Shown piece by piece: positions 1-7,889 of a DNA stretch of 64,000 nt (its first letter is position 1; each line of letters starts with the position of its first letter). The stretch comes from Streptomyces spectabilis (GTDB lineage Bacteria; Actinomycetota; Actinomycetes; Streptomycetales; Streptomycetaceae). The DNA lies in NCBI RefSeq assembly GCF_008704795.1, contig NZ_CP023690.1, positions 4,846,501 to 4,910,500 on the forward strand, read 5' to 3'. Below the pieces are notes generated by a model, which saw nothing but the letters and a program-made list of their open reading frames with translations, did no database searches and was not told the origin of the DNA. The position numbers and the translations under genes are program-made.

Positions 1-866
1 ACGCCGCCGAGCGCCACACCGCCACCTTGGCCCTGGCCCACGCCCTGTCCGCCGCCGAGCGGGGGCTCGCCGTCATCCCCCTGTCCCGCGGCAAGCTCCC
101 CGCGCTGCGCTCGCCGCACCACGACGAACGGCACCCGCCGCCGTGCCACGGCGAGTGCGGGCGCCTGGGGCACGGCGTGTACGACGCGTCCACCGACCCG
201 GTGCGCATCCGCGAGCTGTTCGCCGCCGCGCCCTGGGCCTCGGGCTACGGCATCGCCTGCGGACTGCCGCCGTACCACCTGATCGGCATCGACCTGGACA
301 CCAAGACCGGCACCGACGCCCCGGCCGCGCTGCGCGAGCTGGCGCTGAGGCACCTGTTCACCATCCCGGAGACAGTCGTCGTCACCACCCCCAGCGGGGG
401 GCGCCACGTCTGGCTGTCCGGGCCGCCGGACGTCGTCGTGCCCAACTCGGCGGGCCGCCTGGCCCCAGGGATCGACATCCGCGGCGCGGGCGGCTATCTG
501 GTCGGCCCCGGCTCGCGCACCGAGCAGGGCGTGTACAGCACCGTGCCCGGCACCGCCCATCTGCCCCCGGCCGCGTGCCCCGAGGCCCTCCTGCGGCTGC
601 TCGTGCCCCCGCTGCGCCGACGCCCGGCGACGGCACCCCCGCGCGCGGACGCCCAACAGGGCCAGGGCCTGGTCCAGTTCGTCCTCGCCGCGCACGAGGG
701 CCAGCGCAACACCCGCCTGTTCTGGGCCGCTTGCCGCGCCTACGAGAACGGCCTCGGCGAAGCCCTCACCGCCCCCCTCACCGAAGCGGCCCTGCGCGTC
801 GGCCTCACCCTCCGGGAGGCCCGCTCCACCATCGCCTCAGCGGCCCGCCTGACCGGCCAGGCCTGA
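1..866 (+). CDS. Bifunctional DNA primase/polymerase-fold protein, 5' end outside the window
   Basis: This is a member of the archaeo-eukaryotic primase (prim-pol) fold family. The frame is open back to base 3, and the TTG at 27 has no clear ribosome site, so the true start probably lies to the left of the window. Counting from TTG 27, the acidic DLD pair is at residues 89-91 after GIACGL. SGGRHVW at 123-129 and GID (Asp150) before GAGGYLVGPGS complete the usual catalytic set. A Cys/His cluster (PCHGEC, residues 39-44) precedes the core. No helicase domain follows, so this is a stand-alone prim-pol protein, and its substrate cannot be read from the sequence. Compare the related but degenerate protein at 7017-7889. 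Confidence 0.8.
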   Translation, partial: AAERHTATLALAHALSAAERGLAVIPLSRGKLPALRSPHHDERHPPPCHGECGRLGHGVYDASTDPVRIRELFAAAPWASGYGIACGLPPYHLIGIDLDTKTGTDAPAALRELALRHLFTIPETVVVTTPSGGRHVWLSGPPDVVVPNSAGRLAPGIDIRGAGGYLVGPGSRTEQGVYSTVPGTAHLPPAACPEALLRLLVPPLRRRPATAPPRADAQQGQGLVQFVLAAHEGQRNTRLFWAACRAYENGLGEALTAPLTEAALRVGLTLREARSTIASAARLTGQA

Positions 867-917
867 CCCCACGCGCGCGTGCCCCACGCCTGCACGCCCA
901 GGGGCGCCCGGCATAAG

Positions 918-953
918 CGAAGGGGCGCCCGGATCGCTCCGGACGCCCCTTCG
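918..953. terminator. Bidirectional intrinsic terminator hairpin
   Basis: Arms of 16 bases at 918-933 and 938-953 are complementary except for one pair, with a 4-base loop. The hairpin lies between the convergent primase-fold gene (plus) and tRNA-Ser (minus), so it can end both transcripts. No long T run follows, which is normal for Streptomyces. Confidence 0.75.
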
Positions 954-978
954 ACGGCTGGCCCTGGGCCAGCACCCG

Positions 979-1063
979 CGGTGGGTGTGGGATTTGAACC
1001 CACGGTGACTCGCGCCACGACGGTTTTCAAGACCGTTCCCTTAGGCCGCTCGGGCAACCCACC
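979..1063 (-). tRNA. tRNA-Ser (anticodon UGA)
   Basis: An 85-nt class II tRNA on the minus strand. The acceptor stem pairs GGTGGGT (1063-1057) with ACCCACC (986-980), and the discriminator base is G at 979. The anticodon stem ACGGT/ACCGT encloses the loop CTTGAAA, giving anticodon TGA. A long variable arm and the T-loop element GTTCAAATC follow. CCA is not encoded. The anticodon reads UCA and other UCN codons. Confidence 0.95.
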
Positions 1064-1116
1064 CCGCGCCGCCGCCGTGTGATCGGACGGCCTGGCGCGG
1101 GGTCAAGAGTAGCGGG

Positions 1117-2727
1117 TCAGCTGTCGCCCTTGCGCTCGCCCAAGGTCACGTCGACCGTGCGCTCCTTGCCGTCGCGCTCGTAGGTGATCTTGACGGTGTC
1201 GCCCGGCTTGTGGGTCCAGATCTGGCCGATCAGGGTCGGGCCGCTGTCGATGACCGTCTCGTCGAGCTTCGTGATGACGTCGCCGGACTTCAGGCCCGCC
1301 TTGGCCGCGGGGCCGTTCGGCTCGACGGCCGGGCCCGAGCCGGTGGCGCCGCGGTCGGAGATCACCGCGCCACCCGAGGCGTCGGCCAGCGAGACCGAGG
1401 CGCCGATCATCGGGTACGTGGCCTGGCCGGTCTTGATCAACTGCCGCGCGACGTTCTTCGCCTGGTTCACCGGGATGGCGAAGCCGAGGCCGATGGAGCC
1501 GGACTGGCCGCCGCCGAGGCCGCCGCTCTCGGCGGGCTTGATGGCGGAGTTGATGCCGATGACGGCGCCGCGCGCGTCCAGGAGGGGGCCGCCGGAGTTG
1601 CCCGGGTTGATGGAGGCGTCGGTCTGCAGGGCGCTCATGTACGAGCTCTTGCTGCTGCCGCCGTCGCTGGAGGTCACCGGGCGGTTCTTGGCGCTGACGA
1701 TGCCCGTCGTGACCGTGTTGGACAGGCCGAAGGGGGCGCCGATCGCGATGGTGGAGTCGCCGACGGCGACCTTGTCGGAGTCGGCGAGCGCGAGCGGGCG
1801 CAGGTCCGACGGCTTGTTCTTGAGCTTGATGACCGCGACGTCGTACCCCTGGGCGCGGCCGACCACCTCGGCGTCGTACTTCTTGCCGTTCGAGAACGTG
1901 GCCGACAGCTTGCCGCCCTCGGCGGCCGACGCCACCACGTGGTTGTTGGTGAGGATGTGGCCTTCCCTGTCGTACACGAAGCCCGTGCCCGTGCCGCCCT
2001 CGCCGCTGCCGCTCTGGGCCTCCAGGGTGACCACGCTCGGCAGCGCCTTGTTCGCGATGCCCGCGACCGAGCCCGGCTCGCGCTTGAGGTCGGCCGGGGC
2101 GTCCGACGCGGAGACCGTCGTGGAGTCCGTGCTGTTGTCGTCGTTGCGGTCCGCCGCCCAGTAGCCGATGCCGCCGCCCACGCCGCCCGCGACGAGGGCC
2201 GCCGCGAGCACGGCCGCGACCAGGCCGCCGCGACGGCGGCCGCCCGGCTTGGGCGCGGACGGCTGCTCGGCCGTCCAGGAGGTGCCCCAACCGGAGCCTC
2301 CGCCCTGCGCGTACGACGGCACGGCGGGCGGCGGGGGCGGCGGCCAGGCGCCGCCGGACGCGGCCACGGAGGCGGGGGCCGGTGCCTGGGCGTGCGCGGC
2401 GGCGGGGTGCGTGCCCGTCGCATGCGTGCCCGGCGCGGGCGTGCCCATCGCGTGCGTGCCTGTCGTGTGGGCGTACGGGTCGGGGATCTGGGGCGCGGGC
2501 GCCGGAGGTGCGGCGGGAGCCTGGGGCGTGGCCGGCTCCGGCGCGGCGTCCCGCGGCGCGTGCTCGGGCTCACCGGCCGGCGCGGGCTCCGGCCTCGCGG
2601 ACGCCTCCGGTCCAGGAGGCCCGGACGGCGTGTCGGCGGTGGGGGCGGGAGCAGCGGGAGTATCCACCGGCACGGGAGGTGCGGACGGGGCCGGGGGGAC
2701 CTGGGTGCCCTCGTTCTCGGTGCTCAC
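1117..2727 (-). CDS. HtrA/DegP-family membrane-anchored serine protease with PDZ domain
   Basis: A trypsin-fold quality-control protease of 536 residues. Residues 1-160 form a Pro/Ala/His-rich, probably disordered cytoplasmic region. One membrane segment lies at about 168-190. The protease domain has the catalytic triad His263 (TNNHVV), Asp296 (GYDVAV) and Ser378 (GNSGGP). A single PDZ domain occupies about 440-530 and ends in DVTLGE. The start is GTG 2727, preceded by GGAGAA at a 7-base spacing. The soluble domain should face outward and degrade or chaperone misfolded exported proteins. Residues 87-108 hold a short GTH/GTP repeat of unknown meaning. The gene diverges from the phosphodiesterase gene at 3081 across a spacer with phased repeats. 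In Streptomyces, htrA-type genes are often under CssRS or envelope-stress sigma control, but no site was identified here. Confidence 0.9.
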   Translation of the reverse strand: MSTENEGTQVPPAPSAPPVPVDTPAAPAPTADTPSGPPGPEASARPEPAPAGEPEHAPRDAAPEPATPQAPAAPPAPAPQIPDPYAHTTGTHAMGTPAPGTHATGTHPAAAHAQAPAPASVAASGGAWPPPPPPAVPSYAQGGGSGWGTSWTAEQPSAPKPGGRRRGGLVAAVLAAALVAGGVGGGIGYWAADRNDDNSTDSTTVSASDAPADLKREPGSVAGIANKALPSVVTLEAQSGSGEGGTGTGFVYDREGHILTNNHVVASAAEGGKLSATFSNGKKYDAEVVGRAQGYDVAVIKLKNKPSDLRPLALADSDKVAVGDSTIAIGAPFGLSNTVTTGIVSAKNRPVTSSDGGSSKSSYMSALQTDASINPGNSGGPLLDARGAVIGINSAIKPAESGGLGGGQSGSIGLGFAIPVNQAKNVARQLIKTGQATYPMIGASVSLADASGGAVISDRGATGSGPAVEPNGPAAKAGLKSGDVITKLDETVIDSGPTLIGQIWTHKPGDTVKITYERDGKERTVDVTLGERKGDS

Positions 2728-3080
2728 AGCTTTCTTCTCCTCGGTCCACGCTGTCGTACTCGGTCACGGCCAGGGGCGGCACAGGTCGGACACCCGGTCA
2801 ACCGTTCAGTTGTCCCAGTCAGCTTTTCCCATGGGCTGTCAGGCCACCATAAGCCGACGCTGTGCGTTCACGGCGGGCGAAACCGCCACATTCGGAAAGC
2901 TTCGGAAGGCCCCGGAAGGCCTCGGGCACCCTCCGGAAGCCCCCGGACGCTCCGGAAAGCTCATCCGAAGGTTCACAGCCGAGTCACAGAGCCACCTGAA
3001 GGCCACGTGAGAGGAAGCTGAGAAAGACCGCGCACCGGCCCCCGCGGGCCCCCGCCCCCGGACGGTGGCACCATGACGCG
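2728..3080. promoter_or_regulatory. Divergent promoter spacer with about seven 10-bp phased CGGAA repeats
   Basis: This spacer separates the HtrA-type gene (minus) from the glycerophosphodiesterase gene (plus). Bases 2891-2960 divide into seven 10-base units, for example TTCGGAAAGC, TTCGGAAGGC, CCCGGAAGGC and, at the end, TCCGGAAAGC. They carry a CGGAA core at about one-helical-turn spacing; the fourth unit is the most degraded. The core lies on one helix face, as expected for a cooperative DNA-binding protein, but no regulator is known to me for it. No coding frame with a ribosome site was seen. No confident -10/-35 pair was assigned. Confidence 0.5.
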
Positions 3081-3914
3081 GTGACCCACGCACGACAGCA
3101 CCTCATCCAGGTCGTCGCCCACCGAGGGGCCTCCGAGGACGCCCCGGAGCACACACTGGCCGCCTACAAGAAGGCCGTCGAGGACGGCGCGGACGCCCTC
3201 GAATGCGATGTCCGGCTCACCGCCGACGGGCACCTCGTCTGCGTCCACGACCGCCGCGTCAACCGCACGTCGAACGGCCGGGGCGCCGTCTCGGCCCTGG
3301 AGCTCGCCGAGCTGGCCGCGCTCGACTTCGGCTCCTGGAAGAACCGCGAGCAGGGCCCGTACGCCGAGGACCCCGACTGGGAGGAGGGGCCGGCTCCGGA
3401 GGACACCTCGGTCCTCACCCTGGAGCGCCTCCTGGAGCTCGTGGCCGAAAACAACGCCTCCGGGCGTCGCCTTCAGCTCGCCATCGAGACCAAGCACCCC
3501 ACGCGCTGGGCGGGCCAGGTCGAGGAGCGCCTTTTGCACCTCCTGAAGCGCTTCGGTCTGGACGCGCCCTCTCCGGAGGAGCCGTCTCCGGTGCGGGTGA
3601 TGAGCTTCTCGGCGCGTTCGCTGCAGCGCGTGCGTGCCGCGTCGCCGACTCTGCCGACCGTTTATCTGATGCAGTTCGTCTCGCCGCGCCACCGCGACGG
3701 ACGCCTGCCTCAAGGGGTGCGTATCGCGGGACCGAGCATGCGGATCATCCGCAGCCACCCCGGGTACGTCGACAAGCTCAAGCGCGCGGGCCACCAGGTC
3801 CACGTGTGGACCGTGAACGAGCCCCAGGACGTCGAACTCTGCGCCCGTCTGGGCGTCGACGCCATCATCACCAACCGCCCGAAGCAGGTTCTGTCCCAAC
3901 TGGGCCGCGACTGA
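3081..3914 (+). CDS. Glycerophosphodiester phosphodiesterase (GDPD family)
   Basis: This enzyme hydrolyses glycerophosphodiesters to glycerol 3-phosphate and an alcohol on a TIM-barrel fold. The 277-residue protein shows the family signatures near the N-terminus: His14-Arg15 in VAHRGASED, Glu41 and Asp43 in ALECDVRLT, and His56 in VCVHDRRV. The C-terminal strand VHVWTVNEPQD followed by DAIITNRP is also typical. There is no signal peptide, so it is probably cytosolic. The start is GTG 3081; the ATG at 3073 runs into a stop after three codons. It is monocistronic, with an unrelated regulator gene downstream. Confidence 0.9.
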   Translation: MTHARQHLIQVVAHRGASEDAPEHTLAAYKKAVEDGADALECDVRLTADGHLVCVHDRRVNRTSNGRGAVSALELAELAALDFGSWKNREQGPYAEDPDWEEGPAPEDTSVLTLERLLELVAENNASGRRLQLAIETKHPTRWAGQVEERLLHLLKRFGLDAPSPEEPSPVRVMSFSARSLQRVRAASPTLPTVYLMQFVSPRHRDGRLPQGVRIAGPSMRIIRSHPGYVDKLKRAGHQVHVWTVNEPQDVELCARLGVDAIITNRPKQVLSQLGRD

Positions 3915-4054
3915 CTTTCGTTACGGGGAGTGCACCGGCGCGTTCGTTCCGTATTCGATCGTGACGAGTGCGTCACCATCCCGGTGTTGGCCGGTTTCCG
4001 GTCCAGTCCATTGGGGCATCCACTCCGTGGCGTGGGGCAAAGGAGGTCTCGGGG

Positions 4055-4612
4055 GTGGCGTTTGTGGTGGCACGGGAAGTGCCCACGTCGTCGAGCATGG
4101 CCGTACCCCATGGTCCTGCGGGCGTGGGGGAAGCCAGACACCGGATGCGCGATCAGCTTCGCGTCAGCGGGGTGTCGGAGACGGTCATCGACGACGCCGT
4201 ACTGATCCTTTCCGAACTGCTCAGCAACGCCTGCCGACACGGCAGGCCTCTGGGCAAGGGGCTGCACGACAGCCCGAAGGACAGTGACGGCAGCGGCGAC
4301 GGAGACGTGCGCGCCGCCTGGCAGGTCGACAAGGCGGGACGCCTCACGGTCGAGGTGACGGACGGCGGCGGCCCGACCCGCCCGGTTCCGGCCACGCCGT
4401 CGGTCACCGCCCACGGCGGCCGGGGGCTCAACATCATCACCGCCCTCGCCGAGTCCTGGGGAGTCCGGGACGACGCCCGCGGGGAGGTCACGGTCTGGGC
4501 CCTGGTGCACGCCGGGCACCGCTCCGAGGACTTCGCTACGCGCGTCGCCGCCCCGTCGGCCTCCGCGATAGCCGAGCTGGGCTTCACGGACCCCTTCGAC
4601 GACGTGGACTGA
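4055..4612 (+). CDS. ATP-binding regulatory protein, anti-sigma (RsbW/SpoIIAB-like) HATPase fold
   Basis: A 185-residue stand-alone GHKL ATPase domain of the type abundant in Streptomyces. The start chosen is GTG 4055, because AGGAGG (4041-4046) lies 8 bases upstream; an upstream frame extension is not supported. The N box is SELLSNACRH (Glu54, Asn58), the G1 box is TDGGGP (about 102-107) and the G2 box is GGRGLNII (121-128). Such proteins bind ATP and may act as serine kinases of anti-anti-sigma partners or as anti-sigma factors. No partner gene is adjacent, so its target is unknown. Confidence 0.85.
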   Translation: MAFVVAREVPTSSSMAVPHGPAGVGEARHRMRDQLRVSGVSETVIDDAVLILSELLSNACRHGRPLGKGLHDSPKDSDGSGDGDVRAAWQVDKAGRLTVEVTDGGGPTRPVPATPSVTAHGGRGLNIITALAESWGVRDDARGEVTVWALVHAGHRSEDFATRVAAPSASAIAELGFTDPFDDVD

Positions 4613-4832
4613 CGAGCCCGGCACTGACGAGCGTACGTACGCGGACCGGCGAAGCCGCGCCTCTGTACGGCTGTACGGCGACTCCGTGCGACTCCGTGCG
4701 ACGCCCGGACCGGGGCGGTCGGACCCGGGCCGCCGCCCGGCGGCCGCCGCACCCCGTGACCCCGTCGGTCCACCGTTGAACGGCTAGGCTCGCGCCCGTA
4801 CGCAAGTGAGCCGTAACCGGGAGACACCCACG

Positions 4833-5798
4833 ATGGCCAAGAAGCGCCCGCAGACGAAGGGCAAGCAGCCGCAGCTCAAGGACCACGAGGTCCCGGTGGT
4901 CGGCGCCAGGGAGCCCTGCCCCTGCGGTTCGGGCCGCCGCTACAAGGCCTGCCACGGCCGGGCCGCCGCGCACGCGGTCACCGAGCTGGTGCAGCGCCCC
5001 TTCGAGGGGCTGTCCGGCGAATGCGACTGGGTGGCGCTGCGCGAGCTGGTGCCCGCCGCCACGGTCGAGCTGACCCTGAAGGACGGGCTGCCCGAGGGCG
5101 TGCCCTCCGTGACCCTCGCGACGGTCCTGCCGATGGCCTGGCCCGCGCTGCGCCGCGAGGACGGCTCGGTCCTGCTCGGCCTGCAGAACGACACCGCGTC
5201 CGGCGACCTCAGCCGCGACCTGGCCGACACGCTGGCGCGCGCGCTCACCACGGAGCCGGGCCAGCCGGTGGCGGGCCGCAGGGCCCCCGCCGACGGGCCG
5301 CGCCTGCAGGACGTCCTCGACGACAAGGCGCCCTTCGAGCCGGTCGTGCACTCCGGCTTCGAGTTCTGGGTGCCGGACGCGGAGAACGCGTCGGCGGAGG
5401 TCTCGGCCTCCCTGGAGCGGGCGAACGCCGCCGCCATCCCGACCGTCAAGCTGGCCGGCGCCGACTCCGCGTACTGGTGCGAGACGCCGGAGAAGAACCA
5501 CCTGCGGTGGGTCATGCCGCACGGCGAGGACGAGCTGCTCGACGCGCTCGCCCGCCTGCACGCCGCCGGTACGTCGAGCCTCGGCGAGGGCACGCGCCTG
5601 GTCGGCTCCTTCCGCGCGCACGGCCTGACCGTGCCGGTGTGGGACCTGCCCAGCGGCATGGGGGCGCAGGACGTCGAGAAGCCCGCGGCCGAGTTCGCCG
5701 AGCGGCTCGCGGCGGCGCTCGCGGTCACGGAGCCGCTGACCGCGGAGGAGCGGCGCGCCCGCGGCGGCCTCACCAACCGCCAGGTCACGCTCAGCTGA
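4833..5798 (+). CDS. SEC-C motif protein (DUF5926 family)
   Basis: A 321-residue protein whose function is not established. Near the N-terminus it has a SEC-C zinc-binding motif, CPCGSGRRYKACHG, with ligands Cys29, Cys31, Cys40 and His41. The rest looks globular and has no signal or membrane segment. The start is ATG 4833, preceded by GGGAG; an in-frame upstream GTG has poorer context. The lysine-rich N-terminus (KKRPQTKGKQPQLK) suggests nucleic-acid or ribosome contact, but that is inference. The family is, as I recall, widespread in actinobacteria. The gene stands alone and ends at a strong hairpin. Confidence 0.8.
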   Translation: MAKKRPQTKGKQPQLKDHEVPVVGAREPCPCGSGRRYKACHGRAAAHAVTELVQRPFEGLSGECDWVALRELVPAATVELTLKDGLPEGVPSVTLATVLPMAWPALRREDGSVLLGLQNDTASGDLSRDLADTLARALTTEPGQPVAGRRAPADGPRLQDVLDDKAPFEPVVHSGFEFWVPDAENASAEVSASLERANAAAIPTVKLAGADSAYWCETPEKNHLRWVMPHGEDELLDALARLHAAGTSSLGEGTRLVGSFRAHGLTVPVWDLPSGMGAQDVEKPAAEFAERLAAALAVTEPLTAEERRARGGLTNRQVTLS

Positions 5799-5867
5799 TC
5801 CACTCGGGGTACGGCGGCTGAGCCGGAGGTTCGCCGCCATCCGGGCCGCCGTCCCGGGGGCCCGGCA

Positions 5868-5897
5868 CCGCGCGCGGGGTTCCTTCCCCGCGCGCGG
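5868..5897 (+). terminator. Intrinsic terminator after the SEC-C gene
   Basis: A perfect 12-bp stem (CCGCGCGCGGGG at 5868-5879 with its complement at 5886-5897) with a 6-base loop, about 70 bases after the stop codon at 5798. Confidence 0.75.
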
Positions 5898-6137
5898 GAG
5901 CACCGCTTCCGCGCACGCTTCCCGAACCTCACACTGGACCTCCCACCGGCGCTTCGCCAACCCCCCTGCCCCGCTCACGGATGACATTCGGCTGAGCTCT
6001 CGCGTCGGATTTCGAACGGGTGGGCGGTGCCGAGCGCCGGGTAACGGCGTTTCGCCGTCACGTCGTCACGCGTTCTTAACCGGGCGAGTGCGCCCGGTGA
6101 CCGGGCTGAGGCCGCGCAGGCGCCTCACCTCTGCCGC

Positions 6138-6155
6138 ACTGACTCACCAGTCAGT
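6138..6155. promoter_or_regulatory. TetR-type operator-like dyad
   Basis: ACTGACT, 4 bases, AGTCAGT: a perfect inverted repeat with 7-base arms. Many TetR-family operators look like this. No TetR gene lies in the window, and the nearest start codon in either direction is far away, so its target is unclear. Confidence 0.35.
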
Positions 6156-6266
6156 CAGGCCGAACGCGTGACTCCTGTCACAACTCCCCATGGGCGCAGG
6201 TGAATCCCTGTCCGGATAACTGAGATCGAATTTGCCAAGCGCAGATCTCTTGTTACCGTTCAGGTA

Positions 6267-6306
6267 GCCCGGTTGCTGGTGCATCCCCCGTCGCCAGCAA
6301 CCGGGC
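6267..6306 (-). terminator. Strong hairpin, probable terminator of the 6336-6962 gene
   Basis: A perfect 13-bp stem (6267-6279 with 6294-6306) and a 14-base loop, 29 bases beyond the stop codon of the minus-strand gene. It could equally end a short plus-strand RNA starting in the AT-richer stretch before it. Confidence 0.6.
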
Positions 6307-6335
6307 GTTTCCATGCCCGGACAGTAGTCACGCGC

Positions 6336-6962
6336 TCAACTGCCCTGTGGCCCGCCGGAGTTGCTGCCCGACCGCAGCAACAGGGCGTCCCCGCTCTCAC
6401 TCGCGAACTCCGCGACCGCCGTGTAGTGCGCCGCGGTCCCCGACGTGCGCTCCCTGGGGGTGTCGCACGCCCCCGGTTCGTCCCCCGCGCCCACCACGCA
6501 GTGCATCTGCACCGTGCGCCCCTTGGGGCCCATCACGCTCAGGACGGCCTCCAGGGCCTCACCGGTCACATTGCGGTAGTAGGTGCGCGCCCAGGTGTCC
6601 GCGCCTTGGGTCAGTACGCAGGTCTGGGCCTCGACGCCGTCGGGCGAGGAGAGTTCGGGACCGCAGCGGGAGAGCGTGTCGGGCAGGGGCGCGGCATCGG
6701 CGGCGGAGTGCGCGGTACTGCCGCCCCCTGCCGACTGCGGCCGGGCAACCGGCTCGGCCGGGGACGCCCGGTGGGCACCGGCCTCCTGCGCGCCGCCGTC
6801 CGTCCGCGGGGGCAGCGCCCCCGCGCGCCCCGGGTCCGCGGGCGCCTTGGCGTCCTCGAAGACCGGCCCGGCGGCCGCCCCGGCGAGGGGCAGCAGCGCG
6901 GCGGCGGCCACGATGCCCAGGAGCGCGAGCAGGCGGGGGTTCACGGCCGGGCGCGGGTGCAT
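6336..6962 (-). CDS. Secreted or membrane-anchored protein of unknown function
   Basis: A 208-residue protein that I do not recognise. Residues 1-8 are short and basic, and 9-32 form a hydrophobic Ala/Leu segment (a signal peptide or anchor). Residues about 33-95 are low-complexity Ala/Pro/Gly/Asp. A C-terminal domain from about 97 to 195 contains four cysteines near 99, 115, 154 and 165, which could make two disulfides outside the cell. The alternation of polar and hydrophobic residues in that domain suggests a beta-rich fold. It lies downstream of and in the same direction as the primase-like gene at 7017, with about 55 bases between them, so the two may be co-transcribed. Confidence 0.7.
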   Translation of the reverse strand: MHPRPAVNPRLLALLGIVAAAALLPLAGAAAGPVFEDAKAPADPGRAGALPPRTDGGAQEAGAHRASPAEPVARPQSAGGGSTAHSAADAAPLPDTLSRCGPELSSPDGVEAQTCVLTQGADTWARTYYRNVTGEALEAVLSVMGPKGRTVQMHCVVGAGDEPGACDTPRERTSGTAAHYTAVAEFASESGDALLLRSGSNSGGPQGS

Positions 6963-7016
6963 GCGCCGAAGATAACGACCCCGGGCGCCCGCCCCGGCGC
7001 CGCGCGCCCGATTCCC

Positions 7017-7889
7017 TTAGAACTCGGGCGCGCTCACACCCGTATGAGTGAGCGCGTCGACCACGGCGTCCACGACGACTTCCACATCCGGCACCCAGGG
7101 GGCGGCAGAGCCGGGCAGGGGGCCCCGTTCCCAGCGGACCTGGCCCTGGCCGGTCTCGGAGGGGGGCAGCGGGAGATACCCGCCGTCCCCGTGGAAACGC
7201 AGCGAGCCGGGCACCCGGTCCTTGGCGTACAGGAGCTCGCCCAGGCGCTCCATGGAGTACGGCGCGACGAGGACGAAGTAGCGGGCCGGCGTGGCCACGA
7301 CGGGGCCGAGGCGGACGCCCGCGAGTTCGAGTGCGGCGAGGGCGCGCGCGCCGGCGGCCGCGGGCAGGCTCACGGCGCACGGGGCGCGTCCGCCGGTGGC
7401 GAGCAGGACGGGTGCGCCGGGCCGGTTGGTCCACCACCAGCGGACCATGCGCTCGTCGGTGGTGGCGGCGAGGAGCCCCGGGTCGAGCGGGTGGGCGCCC
7501 GGAACGACGCACTCGGGGTCGGGGCAGGCGCACCGCACCCGGCCGCCGCGAGCGGCGTCGCGCGAGGTGAGCGGCAGTTCAGGCCGCTCGTCCGCCGCGC
7601 TTCGCCGGGCGGCGCGCGACCCCCGCTTCGCGCCCCGCTTGCCGCTCCTTCTGCTGCTCTTGCCGCGCGTGTCGCCCTGCCGCTCGCCGGGTCCGGAGCG
7701 CCCTTCGAGTCCGGCGATGTCGTCGAGGAGCTGCCTGCTCTGCCCTTCGATTCCGACACCGGGCAGCACGGGCCAGCCCCATGCTGTCGCGAAGGTCAGG
7801 GCCGCACCGATCAGAGAGGGACTCTGGTCAGACTTCCTACCGATTCGCCAGGACAGGAGCCTGCGTCGCCTTCCGAGGATCTCGCGCAT
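7017..7889 (-). CDS. Primase/polymerase-like protein lacking the catalytic motifs
   Basis: A 290-residue protein related to the prim-pol family. It keeps the framework: a Cys-rich element CACPDPEC with nearby GAHP, a WWWTNRPGAPVLLATGG segment, and GDGGYLPLPPS near the C-terminus. The catalytic positions are gone when laid against the protein at 1-866. The DLD acidic pair is replaced by VSLPAA, the SGGRHVW motif by ARYFVLV, and the third acidic residue by a basic/aromatic LRFHG stretch. A Ser/Arg/Lys-rich insert lies at about 62-100. It is therefore probably non-catalytic and may have a structural or regulatory role. The start is ATG 7889; AAGGA lies 10 bases upstream. From memory, close relatives are common in Streptomyces, so this is not a fresh pseudogene. 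Confidence 0.7.
   Translation of the reverse strand: MREILGRRRRLLSWRIGRKSDQSPSLIGAALTFATAWGWPVLPGVGIEGQSRQLLDDIAGLEGRSGPGERQGDTRGKSSRRSGKRGAKRGSRAARRSAADERPELPLTSRDAARGGRVRCACPDPECVVPGAHPLDPGLLAATTDERMVRWWWTNRPGAPVLLATGGRAPCAVSLPAAAGARALAALELAGVRLGPVVATPARYFVLVAPYSMERLGELLYAKDRVPGSLRFHGDGGYLPLPPSETGQGQVRWERGPLPGSAAPWVPDVEVVVDAVVDALTHTGVSAPEF

Larger units (their letters stand above)
5799..6335. other. Non-coding spacer with hairpins and a TetR-type dyad
   Basis: No convincing coding frame is visible. The spacer holds two strong hairpins (5868-5897 and 6267-6306, listed separately) and a perfect dyad at 6138-6155. It also has a short ACGGCG/CGCCGT hairpin near 6051. Bases 6190-6260 are noticeably less GC-rich than the surroundings and include TTGCCA near 6235, which could be a -35 element. 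No plus-strand gene follows, so any transcript from it would be a short non-coding RNA ending at the 6267-6306 hairpin. Confidence 0.5.

Noticed and set aside
979..1063. Integration site with an inserted element at the tRNA-Ser gene
   Set aside because: No integrase gene and no repeated 3' end of the tRNA was seen in the window.
6160..6310. Cyclic di-AMP (ydaO-type) or other riboswitch
   Set aside because: A GTGAATCC word is present, but the multi-stem aptamer could not be drawn and no riboswitch-controlled gene follows.
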